Part shown: positions 25,122 through 33,046 of the stretch, in pieces
Layout of the letters: each line of letters opens with the position of its first letter
Position numbering within the stretch: the first letter of the stretch is position 1
Assembly (NCBI RefSeq): GCF_900104265.1
Contig: NZ_FNJJ01000005.1
Span: forward strand, 1-64,000
Source: Ectopseudomonas guguanensis
Lineage (GTDB): Bacteria > Pseudomonadota > Gammaproteobacteria > Pseudomonadales > Pseudomonadaceae
Direction: 5' to 3'
DNA length: 64,000 nucleotides
The notes under the pieces: model-generated
Told to the model about the DNA's origin: nothing
The model's input: only the letters and a program-made list of their open reading frames with translations
Database searches by the model: none
Translations under genes and position numbers: made by a program

Positions 25122-26228
25122 TCAGGCACCGTGCGGCGCCGGTTGCTGCTGGGTGATGCAGTGGATATTGCCACCGCCGAGCAGAATCTCGCGGCCGGGC
25201 ACCATCACCACGCGATGCTCGGGGAAAATACGCTCAAGGATGGCGCGGGCCTCCGCGTCCTTCGGGTCATCGAAGCTCGGCGCGACGATGCCGCCGTTGA
25301 CGATCAGGAAGTTGACGTAGGAGCCGGCCAGGCGCACTGCAGGGCTGCGCTCCTGGCTGCCTTCGGCGGCGTCGACACCGGCGCATTCCTCTTCGCTGGC
25401 GTGGATCGGGCCGGGGATCGGCATCTTGTGCACGATCAACTGGCGGCCCTTGGCGTCACGTACGCTCTCCAGCACGCGCATGGCGGCCTGGCAGCGCGGG
25501 TAGTTGGGATCGTTCTGATCATCGGTCCAGGCCAGCAGCACCTCGCCCGGGCGCACGTAGCAGCAGAAGTTGTCGACGTGGCCGTCGGTCTCGTCGTTGT
25601 ACAGGCCGTCGGGCAGCCAGATCACCCTGTCGATGGCCAGGTGCTCGCGCAGCACGGCCTCGATCTCTTCACGCGACAGGTGCGGGTTGCGGTTCCTGTT
25701 CAACAGGCATTCTTCGGTGGTGATCAGGGTGCCTTCGCCGTCGACGTGGATAGAGCCGCCTTCGAGGACGAAGCCCTCGGTGCGATAGCGCTTGCAGCCT
25801 TCGATCTCGAGGATCTTGCGCGCCACCTGATCGTCGCGCTGCCACGGCCAGTACAGGCCGCCGTCGAAGCCGCCCCAGGCGTTGAAGGTCCAGTCCACGC
25901 CGCGCACCTCACCGCTGTCGTTGATCACGAAGGTCGGCCCGGTGTCACGCACCCAGGCATCGTCGGTGGTGATTTCCACCAGGCGGATGTTGTCGTCGTC
26001 CAGGCGGGCGCGGGCATTTTCGTACTGCGCGGCGGAGACGCAGACGGTCACCGGCTCGAACTGGGCGATGGCCTTGGCCACGGCGGTGAAGGCCGCCTGC
26101 GCCGGCTTGCCGCCGTTGCGCCAGTTGTCCGGACGCTCGGGCCAGACCATCCAGGTCTGGCTGTGCGGCGCCCATTCGGCGGGCATATGGAAACCGTCGG
26201 CGCGTGGTGTGGTAGTCAGGGTGGTCAT
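25122..26228 (-). CDS. aguA: Agmatine deiminase
   Basis: A 368-aa guanidino-group deiminase that hydrolyses agmatine to N-carbamoylputrescine and ammonia. The catalytic cysteine lies in [14 protein letters not shown] at the C-terminus, and [26 protein letters not shown] and [11 protein letters not shown] supply the other pocket residues. ATG 26228 gives 368 aa, the normal length; the longer frame reads through the aguB-aguA spacer. It follows aguB with a 70-bp spacer filled by a GTAG REPIN (26240-26302). Confidence 0.94.
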   Translation of the reverse strand: MTTLTTTPRADGFHMPAEWAPHSQTWMVWPERPDNWRNGGKPAQAAFTAVAKAIAQFEPVTVCVSAAQYENARARLDDDNIRLVEITTDDAWVRDTGPTFVINDSGEVRGVDWTFNAWGGFDGGLYWPWQRDDQVARKILEIEGCKRYRTEGFVLEGGSIHVDGEGTLITTEECLLNRNRNPHLSREEIEAVLREHLAIDRVIWLPDGLYNDETDGHVDNFCCYVRPGEVLLAWTDDQNDPNYPRCQAAMRVLESVRDAKGRQLIVHKMPIPGPIHASEEECAGVDAAEGSQERSPAVRLAGSYVNFLIVNGGIVAPSFDDPKDAEARAILERIFPEHRVVMVPGREILLGGGNIHCITQQQPAPHGA

Positions 26229-26239
26229 GTCTCGGTTCC

Positions 26240-26302
26240 GTAGGGTGCGCCATGCGCACCGGCAAAGTGTCTGGAGGGCTAGGTGCGCACAGCGCACCCT
26301 AG
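26240..26302. repeat. REPIN-like doublet, GTAGGGTGCGC family, between aguB and aguA
   Basis: GTAGGGTGCGCCATGCGCACC is followed by GGTGCGCACAGCGCACCCTA; the far end has G instead of the final C. It occupies almost all of the aguB-aguA spacer. Sister copies: 27430-27450 (half) and 60140-60202. Confidence 0.75.
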
Positions 26303-27183
26303 GGGATCGACGGCGTTTCACCATCGAGCGTGGAAAGTGGCCAGTATAGGTTCGGCCGGCGGTCGCGGAACACACCCCAGGCGGTGCGCACCTTCTCCAG
26401 CTCGGTCAGATCGAAGCGGTGCACCAGCACGCCTTCCTCGCTCTGGCCCAGCTCCTCGACCTTCTCGCCGAACTGGTTGGCGATGAACGAGCTGCCGTAG
26501 AAGGTGATGTCGTAGCCGTCCTGTTCTTCGCGGCCGATACGGTTGCTGGCCACCAGCGGCATCAGGTTGGCGCCCGCGTGGCCCTGCTGTACGCGCTGCC
26601 AGTGCTCACGCGAGCTGATGGTCGGGTCATGCGGTTCGCTGCCGATGGCGGTGGGGTAGAAGAGGATTTCCGCGCCCATCAGCGCCATGCTGCGCGCGCA
26701 TTCGGGGAACCACTGATCCCAGCAGATGCCGACACCGATCCTGGCGTAGGCGGTATCCCAGACCTTGAAGCCGGTATCGCCGGGGTTGAAGTAATACTTC
26801 TCGTGGTAGCCGGGGCCATCGGGGATATGGCTTTTCCGATAAATCCCGAGGTTGCTGCCGTCGGCATCGATGATGGCGATGCTGTTGAAACGGGCGCGGC
26901 CGGCACGCTCGAAGAAGCTGATCGGCAGTACCACCTTGAGCTCGGCGGCGACTTTGCGAAAGTGCAGGATCGCCGGGTTCTCCTCTGCCGTGGTGGCCAG
27001 CTGGGTGTAGTCGGCATTGGGCTTCTGGCAGAAGTAGGGCGTCTCGAACAACTCCTGAATCAGGATGATCTGCGCGCCCTGGGCGGCTGCCTGGCGTACC
27101 AGCCTTTCGGCGTTGGCGATATTCGCGGCGGTATCCCAGGAGCAGGCCATCTGGGTCGCAGCGACGGTAACGATACGGGACAT
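26299..27183 (-). CDS. aguB: N-carbamoylputrescine amidohydrolase
   Basis: A 294-aa nitrilase-superfamily enzyme that splits N-carbamoylputrescine to putrescine, CO2 and ammonia. The catalytic triad is visible: Glu in [12 protein letters not shown], Lys in [13 protein letters not shown] and Cys in [21 protein letters not shown] precedes ATG 27183. It is the first gene of the aguBA pair and has two palindromic candidate operator sites in its leader. The C-terminus ends [10 protein letters not shown], with the stop just at the edge of the REPIN between it and aguA. Confidence 0.94.
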   Translation of the reverse strand: MSRIVTVAATQMACSWDTAANIANAERLVRQAAAQGAQIILIQELFETPYFCQKPNADYTQLATTAEENPAILHFRKVAAELKVVLPISFFERAGRARFNSIAIIDADGSNLGIYRKSHIPDGPGYHEKYYFNPGDTGFKVWDTAYARIGVGICWDQWFPECARSMALMGAEILFYPTAIGSEPHDPTISSREHWQRVQQGHAGANLMPLVASNRIGREEQDGYDITFYGSSFIANQFGEKVEELGQSEEGVLVHRFDLTELEKVRTAWGVFRDRRPNLYWPLSTLDGETPSIP

Positions 27184-27281
27184 AAAGCACCTCGTAGACT
27201 GGAAAGCGGTCGTCCGAGGCAGTCGGCGACCTGTGACGGGGCCGTGGCGGGTGGATCGACCATGGCGGATAGTCGATTTAT

Positions 27282-27358
27282 ATCCGATAAAAATCGGATT
27301 TAAAAGACTGAAAAGGCGTAGGGAGGGAAAAATCTCAGATTTTTATCGGATAAAAATC
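27282..27358 (-). promoter_or_regulatory. Two palindromic candidate operators (AguR) upstream of aguB
   Basis: Site 1 (27282-27299) is ATCCGAT-AAAA-ATCGGAT. Site 2 (27338-27358) is GATTTTTATC-G-GATAAAAATC. Both contain GATAAAAATC, and the direct copies begin 63 bp apart, about six helical turns. They lie between the TetR-type regulator gene and aguB, so they are the best candidates for AguR binding; the exact promoter is not resolved. Confidence 0.65.
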
Positions 27359-27429
27359 CGGGCGTGAGTCGTAAGGAGGCACGCGCCTAGGCCGTGCGTA
27401 ATCGCAGACGCTCTGACAATGGGGAGGTT

Positions 27430-27450
27430 GGTGCGCACGGCGCACCCTAC
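27430..27450 (-). repeat. Half REP (GTAGGGTGCGC family) at the end of aguR
   Basis: GGTGCGCACGGCGCACCCTAC; read on the minus strand it starts GTAG. The aguR stop codon (TAG on the minus strand, 27447-27449) is formed by this GTAG. Confidence 0.65.
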
Positions 27451-28088
27451 GTAAGCGGCGTGGCTCGTTTCGGCAGGGCGGCCGGCAGGTAGAGGCCCAG
27501 GTAGGCATCGAACACGCGCATGCCTTCCTCGGCCAGGCGCGGGGTGATTTCGCCGTGCAATTGCACCGAGCGCGCGTAGACGCGATCGCCCAGCGACATG
27601 GCCAGGCTGAATACGTCGATATCCGTCGGCAATTGCGGCAGGGGGAAATGGCGGTCGAACAGTGCGCGCATCAGGCGTCCCAGCTCCAGGTCGTGCTGGT
27701 GATCGGCCTGGGTGACTTCCGCCAGGCCGTGCTGGGCCAGGATCAGCTGGCGCGCGGCGGCGTCGGCGGCGTAGATCGCCAGCATGCGCTGCTCGATCAG
27801 GCGCGACAGGTCGTGCCAGCTGCGCAGGGCCGCATGGTCGACCGCTTCCAGCAGGCTGGCGCGGAAGGCCGCGTGCACGTCGGCGGTCAGCCCCTCGAGC
27901 AGGGCGGGCACGCTGGCGAAGAAGTGATACACCGAAGAGGGGGGAATGCCCGCACGCTCGGCCACCGTGTAGATCGACAGGTTGGCCATGCCCTGCTCGG
28001 CCAGCAGTTCGCGCGCGGCCGCCAGGATCACGGCGATACGGGCCTGGCTGCTGGCGCGCGGCTTGCGGGTGCTGGCGGGGCGCGACAT
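27447..28088 (-). CDS. aguR: TetR-family transcriptional regulator of aguBA
   Basis: A 213-aa TetR protein. The N-terminal HTH spans ARIAVILAAARELLAEQG and NLSIYTVAERAGIPPSSVYHFF. The rest is the helical ligand-binding and dimer domain. GAGGAG precedes ATG 28088; the frame extends further upstream, but without support. Its position directly before aguB, with the polyamine-binding protein gene behind it, matches P. aeruginosa AguR, the repressor of aguBA relieved by agmatine or N-carbamoylputrescine. The C-terminus (KRATPLT) ends in a REP, which may have replaced the original tail. Confidence 0.86.
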   Translation of the reverse strand: MSRPASTRKPRASSQARIAVILAAARELLAEQGMANLSIYTVAERAGIPPSSVYHFFASVPALLEGLTADVHAAFRASLLEAVDHAALRSWHDLSRLIEQRMLAIYAADAAARQLILAQHGLAEVTQADHQHDLELGRLMRALFDRHFPLPQLPTDIDVFSLAMSLGDRVYARSVQLHGEITPRLAEEGMRVFDAYLGLYLPAALPKRATPLT

Positions 28089-28160
28089 GGTGAGCTCCTC
28101 GGTGGACGAGGCGCTATTGGACGTCAGGCGGTGTCGGCGAGGCAAGCCTCGCCGCGGTCA

Positions 28161-29219
28161 TCAGCCGCCGTCGCGAAAGCGCTGCCAGACCTGGCTGCGC
28201 ACCTGGGCGTGCTTTTCCGACAGCACCTCCAGCGGATACAGACGGCGCTTGGTGTCCTGATCCGGATAAAGGCCCGGTTGCTGCAGCAGGGCGTCGTCGA
28301 TGAACGGCATGGAGTCGGCGTTGCCGTTGGGGTAGAGGGTTTCGGCGGTGATCCGGGCGATTACCTGCGGCTGCATCAGGTAATCGATGAAGCGGTGGGC
28401 GAGGTCCGGGCGGGCGGCGCTGGTCGGGATCACCAGGTTGTCGATGAACAGCACCGAGCCTTCGCCGGGCACCACGAAGCGCACCGGCTGGCCGGCCTGC
28501 GCCGCGGCCAGGGCGTCGCCGACCCAGGCCATGGCCAGGCACAGGCGGCCGTTGCTGAGGTCGTCGATGTAGCGCTCGCTGTCGACGTAGCGCAGGTGCG
28601 GACGCAGGGCTTCGAGCACGCTGCCGGCACGCTCGACGCGGCTCGGTGCGCTGCGCGCCAGGCTGCGGCCCTGGTAGTTCAGCAGCAGCGACAGGGTTTC
28701 ATCCGGTGCATCCAGCACGCTGATGCCGCAACTGGCCAGACGTGCGCTCTGCCCGGCATCGAACAGCAGGCTCCAGCTTTCGGGCAGCGGCCCGCCGTAG
28801 GCGGCTTCGGCCCGAGGGATGTTGATCGCCAGGCCGACTGCGCCCCACAGGTAGGGGATGGCGTAGCTGTTCTGCGGATCGACGGCGGCCAGTTTGCTCA
28901 GCAGCTGTTTGTCCAGATGCTGGCGGTTGGGCAGCCTGGCCATGTCCAGGGGCTGGATGCGTGCGGCGCCGATCAGCGCCGGTAGTTCATTGTTCGACGG
29001 CACCGCGACGTCGATGGCCTCGCCGCTGTTCAACGCGGCGTTGAGCTCTTCGGCGCTGGCGAAGGTGTGGTACTCCACCGCGATGCCGGTGTCGCGGGTG
29101 AAGTCGTCCAGCACCTGCGGCGCGATGTAGTCGTTCCAGTTGTAGACCCGGATGCTGTCGGCAGCCTGAGCCAGGCCGCAGGCCAGGCCGAGCAGGACGG
29201 CGGCAAGTGCGCGTTGCAT
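28161..29219 (-). CDS. Periplasmic polyamine-binding protein (PotF/SpuD family)
   Basis: A 352-aa solute-binding protein with a signal peptide (VLLGLACGLAQAADSIRVYNW). It shows the PotD/PotF motifs VYNWNDYIAPQVLDDFTRDTGI, YHTFASAEELNAALNSG and YAIPYLWGAVGLAIN. It is a divergent paralogue of the SpuD and SpuE proteins encoded further on (YNWSDYI motif). It lies upstream of aguR on the same strand, as in PAO1 as I recall, and has no permease or ATPase gene of its own. It could deliver agmatine or another polyamine to the SpuFGH permease; that is inference. Confidence 0.87.
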   Translation of the reverse strand: MQRALAAVLLGLACGLAQAADSIRVYNWNDYIAPQVLDDFTRDTGIAVEYHTFASAEELNAALNSGEAIDVAVPSNNELPALIGAARIQPLDMARLPNRQHLDKQLLSKLAAVDPQNSYAIPYLWGAVGLAINIPRAEAAYGGPLPESWSLLFDAGQSARLASCGISVLDAPDETLSLLLNYQGRSLARSAPSRVERAGSVLEALRPHLRYVDSERYIDDLSNGRLCLAMAWVGDALAAAQAGQPVRFVVPGEGSVLFIDNLVIPTSAARPDLAHRFIDYLMQPQVIARITAETLYPNGNADSMPFIDDALLQQPGLYPDQDTKRRLYPLEVLSEKHAQVRSQVWQRFRDGG

Positions 29220-29365
29220 GAGTAGCTCCCCGTTGATGAAGGCAACAGTATCCGGCGGCCCTGGTCGCCGGAGGTTGATTCACGTCAGCGGAGTCGCCGT
29301 GCGGCGAACCGCTGTTCCCGACGCGAGGCGCCGGAGCTTTCGGTTGGCAGTTGGCAGGCAAAAAG

Positions 29366-29387
29366 AAGCCGGCTCTGCGGCCGGCTT
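29366..29387 (-). terminator. Terminator of spuI
   Basis: On the minus strand AAGCCGGC-CGCAGA-GCCGGCTT is followed by CTTTTTGCC, an 8-bp stem with a T run, 9 bp after the spuI stop. Confidence 0.82.
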
Positions 29388-29395
29388 TCTCGGTG

Positions 29396-30775
29396 TCACA
29401 CGGTATGCAGGTACCAGTTGTATTCGAGGTCGGAGATGGTGGTCTCGAACTCCTGCAGTTCGGCTTCCTTGCAGGCGACGAAGATGTCGATGTATTTCGG
29501 ATCGATGTACTTGTTCAGCACTTCGCTGTCGTCCAGCTCGCGCAGAGCGTCGCGCAGGTTGTTCGGCAGGCTGGGTTCGAGCTGCTCGTAGGCGTTGCCC
29601 TCGATCGGCTCGCCCGGCTCGATCTGGTTGGTCAGGCCGTGGTGAATACCGGCGAGGATCGACGCCAGCATCAGGTAAGGGTTGGCATCGGCACCGGCCA
29701 CGCGGTGTTCGATGCGCACGGCGTCCGGGCTGCCGGTCGGCACGCGCACGGCCACGGTGCGGTTGTCCAGTGCCCAGCTCGGCGCGTTGGGTACGTAGAA
29801 CTGCGCACCGAAGCGGCGGTAGGAGTTGACGTTGGGGCAGAGGAAGGCCATCGAAGCTGCCATGGTGTCGAGGATCCCGCCGACGGCGTGGCGCAACGAG
29901 GTGTTCTGCAGCGGGTCTTCGGCAGCGAAGATGTTCTTGCCGGTCTTCTTGTCCAGCAGCGAGATGTGCACGTGCAGGCCGTTGCCCGCCTGGCCCGGGT
30001 AGGGCTTGGCCATGAAGGTGGAATCCATCTCATGGTCGTAGGCGATGTTCTTGATCAGGCGCTTGAGCAGCAGGGCATAGTCGCAGGCCTTGATGGCGTC
30101 TTCGACGTGATGCAGGTTGACCTCGAACTGCGCCGGAGCACTTTCCTTGACGATGGCGTCGGCCGGGATGTCCTGCTCCTTGGCGGCTTCGAGCATGTCC
30201 TGCAGGCAGTCGACGTACTCGTCGAGGTCGTCGATCAGATAGACCTGGGTGGAGTGCGGCCGCTTGCCGGAGATCGGCGAGCGCGGCGGCTGCGGCCGGC
30301 CGTTCACGTTCTCCTGATCGATCAGGTAGAACTCCAGTTCGAAGGCTGCGCAGATACGCAGGCCCAGTTCGTCGAACTTCTGCACCACCTGGCGCAACAC
30401 CTCGCGCGGGTCGGCGAAGAAAGGCGTGCCGTCCAGCTCGTGCATGGTCATCAGCAGTTGTGCGGTCGGGCGCTTCTGCCAGGGTTCGTTGCACAGGGTA
30501 TTGGGGATGGGGAAGCAGATACGGTCGGCGTCGCCGATGTCCAGGCCAAGGCCGGTGCTCTCGACGGTGGAGCCGTTGATGTCGAGGGCGAAAAGCGAGG
30601 CAGGCAGGTTGATGCCTTTCTCGTACACCTTGTGCAGGGCGTTCCGGTCGATGCGCTTGCCGCGCACCACACCATTCATATCTGCAATAAGAAGGTCGAC
30701 GAACTGGACCTCGGGATGTTCCTTGAGGAACGCGTTCGCTTCGTTAAGCTGAACGGCACGCGGGGGTACCGACAT
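29396..30775 (-). CDS. spuI: Gamma-glutamylpolyamine synthetase (glutamine synthetase family)
   Basis: A 459-aa GlnA-like ligase that joins glutamate to the amine of putrescine or other polyamines using ATP. Signature motifs are FVDLLIADMNGVVRGKRIDR (N-terminal domain), CAAFELEFYLID, APAQFEVNLHH, FMAKPYPGQAGNGLHVHISL (ammonia/amine site region) and EHRVAGADANPYLMLA. ATG 30775 has AAGGTG upstream. It is divergent from spuA-spuB-spuC and is paralogous to SpuB, with which it shares the glutamylation step. Adenylylation-site sequence of true GlnA is not apparent at the usual place. Confidence 0.92.
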   Translation of the reverse strand: MSVPPRAVQLNEANAFLKEHPEVQFVDLLIADMNGVVRGKRIDRNALHKVYEKGINLPASLFALDINGSTVESTGLGLDIGDADRICFPIPNTLCNEPWQKRPTAQLLMTMHELDGTPFFADPREVLRQVVQKFDELGLRICAAFELEFYLIDQENVNGRPQPPRSPISGKRPHSTQVYLIDDLDEYVDCLQDMLEAAKEQDIPADAIVKESAPAQFEVNLHHVEDAIKACDYALLLKRLIKNIAYDHEMDSTFMAKPYPGQAGNGLHVHISLLDKKTGKNIFAAEDPLQNTSLRHAVGGILDTMAASMAFLCPNVNSYRRFGAQFYVPNAPSWALDNRTVAVRVPTGSPDAVRIEHRVAGADANPYLMLASILAGIHHGLTNQIEPGEPIEGNAYEQLEPSLPNNLRDALRELDDSEVLNKYIDPKYIDIFVACKEAELQEFETTISDLEYNWYLHTV

Positions 30776-31050
30776 GATGCAACACCTTTTTGTTAAATAT
30801 ATCAATCATGCGACTGCATGGGTGTGAGTCAATCCGAAACGCACTTTACTGTCAAGCAGGCCACATGGTGCCCTGTAGTGGGGCATGATGGCCATTTTTG
30901 GGGCGTTCCAAGGCCTTTCAAAGGGGGCCAAACGCCGATCCTTCAGGGTGCTCAGTGGGGTGTGTTCAATTTTTTACAGGGCTATTGTGTAAAAAAATGA
31001 ACAAGGCTAAGCTCCGTTCAAACCCATAACAGCAATAATACGGGTGTCTC
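30776..31050. promoter_or_regulatory. Divergent control region between spuI and the spuA remnant
   Basis: About 275 bp, distinctly AT-richer than the flanking genes (for example GTTAAATATATCAATCATGCG near spuI, shown here in part, and TTGTGTAAAAAAATGAACAAG near 30985). It must hold the spuI promoter and perhaps the old spu operon promoter. A palindrome-like GGGGCGTTCC ... GGGGGCC stretch is present, but no regulator site can be named. Confidence 0.45.
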
Positions 31051-31518
31051 ATGTTTTGCCTGCCGGCCATCGGCGTCAGCGCCTGTGCCAGGATCCTCGG
31101 TCACGCTACCCCTTCGCTCGTCAACGCGGCGCGTGCGCGCTTCAGGCGGGAGCGAGTGGCCATCAACATGACCGTCGCAATGCGGCACTCTCCTTTCTCT
31201 GCGGCTGCCACGCCGCGCGACCTGCCCGTCGGGCAGGCGTTTCGCCCTTTATCTACCCTGCACGATAGCGTACGCAGCCGTACGGCGCTGCCTGGCACGC
31301 GTCCTGCCAGGTACGAGATGCGCGCTGACTTCGCCAGGCTCGTGCCATGCCGCGAGATAGACAGCTTGGTGTGCGAAGGTCAGGGCAAGCGATTTAATTT
31401 CGGTGGAGTGAAATGCGAGGTACCGGAGGTGCCGCACCCCTAGTAGCATCCACACGAATATCTCGCCTTCTTCCAGGCCTTTGGTGAGGCTTGCAGGGAG
31501 AGGGCGGGGCAACGCTGA
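31051..31518 (+). pseudogene. spuA: Decayed spuA (class I glutamine amidotransferase, gamma-glutamylpolyamine hydrolase)
   Basis: ATG 31051 opens MFCLPAIGVSACARILG, which matches the N-terminus of SpuA/PuuD proteins as I remember them (SRLPLIGVTACTKQIG). At 31447-31518 the same frame encodes HPHEYLAFFQAFGEACRERA and ends GQR-stop, matching the SpuA C-terminus (NPHYLAIFQAFGDACR). Between them are ~345 bp with no glutamine amidotransferase motif: no GICRG nucleophile elbow and no HPEW histidine. That part ends in tandem TAG stops at 31441-31446. An intact gene would need ~750 bp. The core has therefore been replaced or deleted, leaving both ends in their conserved place between spuI and spuB. 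Confidence 0.75.
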
Positions 31519-31560
31519 GCCCACTGCAATCCAGGCGGGTTCTACAACCCTGAGGTCTCT

Positions 31561-32919
31561 ATGAGTACCAAGCTAGACCAGCTCACGAGCTGGCTGAAAG
31601 AACGCAAAATCACCGAAGTCGAATGCCTGATCAGCGACCTGACCGGCATTGCCCGCGGCAAGATCTCGCCGACCAACAAGTTCCTCGACGAGAAGGGCAT
31701 GCGCCTCCCCGAGAGCGTGCTGCTGCAGACCGTGACCGGCGACTACGTCGAGGACGACATCTATTACGACCTGCTGGACGAGGCGGACATCGACATGTTC
31801 TGCCGTCCGGACGCCAACGCTGTATTCGTCGTGCCCTGGGCCATCGAGCCCACCGCCATGGTGATCCACGACACCTTCGACAAACAGGGCAACCCCATCG
31901 AGCTGTCGCCGCGCAACATCCTCAAGAAGGTGCTGCAGATGTATGCCGACAAGGGCTGGAAGCCCATCGTCGCGCCGGAGATGGAGTTCTACCTGACCAA
32001 GCGCAACAGCGACCCGGACTTCCCGCTGGTCGCCCCGGTGGGCCGCTCCGGTCGCCCGGAAACCGGTCGCCAGAGCTTCTCCATCGACGCGGCGAACGAG
32101 TTCGACCCGCTGTTCGAGGACATGTACGACTGGTGCGAACTGCAAGGCCTGGATCTGGACACCCTGATCCACGAGGAAGGCCCGGCGCAGATGGAAATCA
32201 ACTTCCGCCATGGCGATGCGCTGCACCTGGCCGACCAGATTCTGGTGTTCAAGCGCACCATGCGCGAGGCGGCGCTCAAGCACGATGTGGCCGCCACCTT
32301 CATGGCCAAGCCGATCACCGACGAGCCGGGCAGCGCCATGCACATCCACCAGAGCGTGGTGGACATCAAGACCGGCAAGAACATCTTCTCCAACGACGAC
32401 GGGACGATGAGCGAGCTGTTCCTCAATCACATCGGCGGCCTGCAGAAGTACATCCCCGAGCTGCTGCCGCTGTTCGCGCCCAACGTCAACTCGTTCCGCC
32501 GCTTCCTGCCCGATACCTCGGCGCCGGTGAACGTGGAGTGGGGCGAGGAGAACCGCACCGTCGGCCTGCGTGTGCCCGAGGCGACCCCGCAGAACCGCCG
32601 TGTGGAAAACCGTCTGGCGGGCGCCGACGCCAACCCCTACCTGGTGCTGGCGGCGACCCTGCTGTGCGGCTACATGGGCATGGTTGGCGGGGTCAAACCC
32701 AGTGCGCCGGTCAAGGGGCGTGGCTACGAGCGACGCAACCTGCGCCTGCCGGTGACCATCGAGAGCGCCCTGGAGCGCATGGAAGCCTGCAAGGACGCCG
32801 AGAAATTCCTCGGCGAGAAGTTCATCCGTGGCTATGTCGCGGTCAAGCGTGCCGAGCATGAGAACTTCAAGCGGGTGATCAGCTCCTGGGAGCGCGAGTT
32901 CCTGTTGTTGTCGGTGTAG
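31561..32919 (+). CDS. spuB: Gamma-glutamylputrescine synthetase (glutamine synthetase family)
   Basis: A 452-aa GlnA-like ligase: CLISDLTGIARGKISPTNKF, IVAPEMEFYLTKRNSD, EGPAQMEINFRHGD, FMAKPITDEPGSAMHIHQS and ENRLAGADANPYLVLAATL. It glutamylates putrescine in the first step of the glutamylated polyamine route. It lies 42 bp after the end of the spuA remnant. A REPIN separates it from spuC. As the hydrolase SpuA is lost here, the fate of glutamylated intermediates must depend on another hydrolase in the genome. Confidence 0.93.
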   Translation: MSTKLDQLTSWLKERKITEVECLISDLTGIARGKISPTNKFLDEKGMRLPESVLLQTVTGDYVEDDIYYDLLDEADIDMFCRPDANAVFVVPWAIEPTAMVIHDTFDKQGNPIELSPRNILKKVLQMYADKGWKPIVAPEMEFYLTKRNSDPDFPLVAPVGRSGRPETGRQSFSIDAANEFDPLFEDMYDWCELQGLDLDTLIHEEGPAQMEINFRHGDALHLADQILVFKRTMREAALKHDVAATFMAKPITDEPGSAMHIHQSVVDIKTGKNIFSNDDGTMSELFLNHIGGLQKYIPELLPLFAPNVNSFRRFLPDTSAPVNVEWGEENRTVGLRVPEATPQNRRVENRLAGADANPYLVLAATLLCGYMGMVGGVKPSAPVKGRGYERRNLRLPVTIESALERMEACKDAEKFLGEKFIRGYVAVKRAEHENFKRVISSWEREFLLLSV

Positions 32920-32932
32920 TTCCGGCGCAGCT

Positions 32933-33006
32933 GTAGGGTGGGCTTCAGCCCACCATTGCAGGCCGACTCGGTGGGCTGAAGCGGATCGCCGCCCGGCCCA
33001 CCCTAC
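32933..33006. repeat. REPIN-like doublet between spuB and spuC
   Basis: GTAGGGTGGGCTTCAGCCCACC followed by GGTGGGCTGAAGCGGATCGC and ending GGCCCACCCTAC. It is the complete version of the copy at 2776-2846. It fills most of the spuB-spuC gap and could modulate the relative mRNA levels. Confidence 0.8.
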
Positions 33007-33046
33007 AGTGCCGCGAGCCGGCAGGGCCAACAAATAAGGTGTGGTA

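Noticed and set aside
31293..31309. Sigma54-like TGGCAC-N5-CTGCC site ahead of spuB
   Set aside because: The -12 element deviates from TTGC, the site lies in the unrelated block in spuA, and one imperfect match is expected by chance.
31051..31443. 130-aa open frame as a new gene
   Set aside because: Only its first ~17 residues resemble a known protein, the SpuA N-terminus; the SpuA C-terminus follows after stops, so a pseudogene explains it better.
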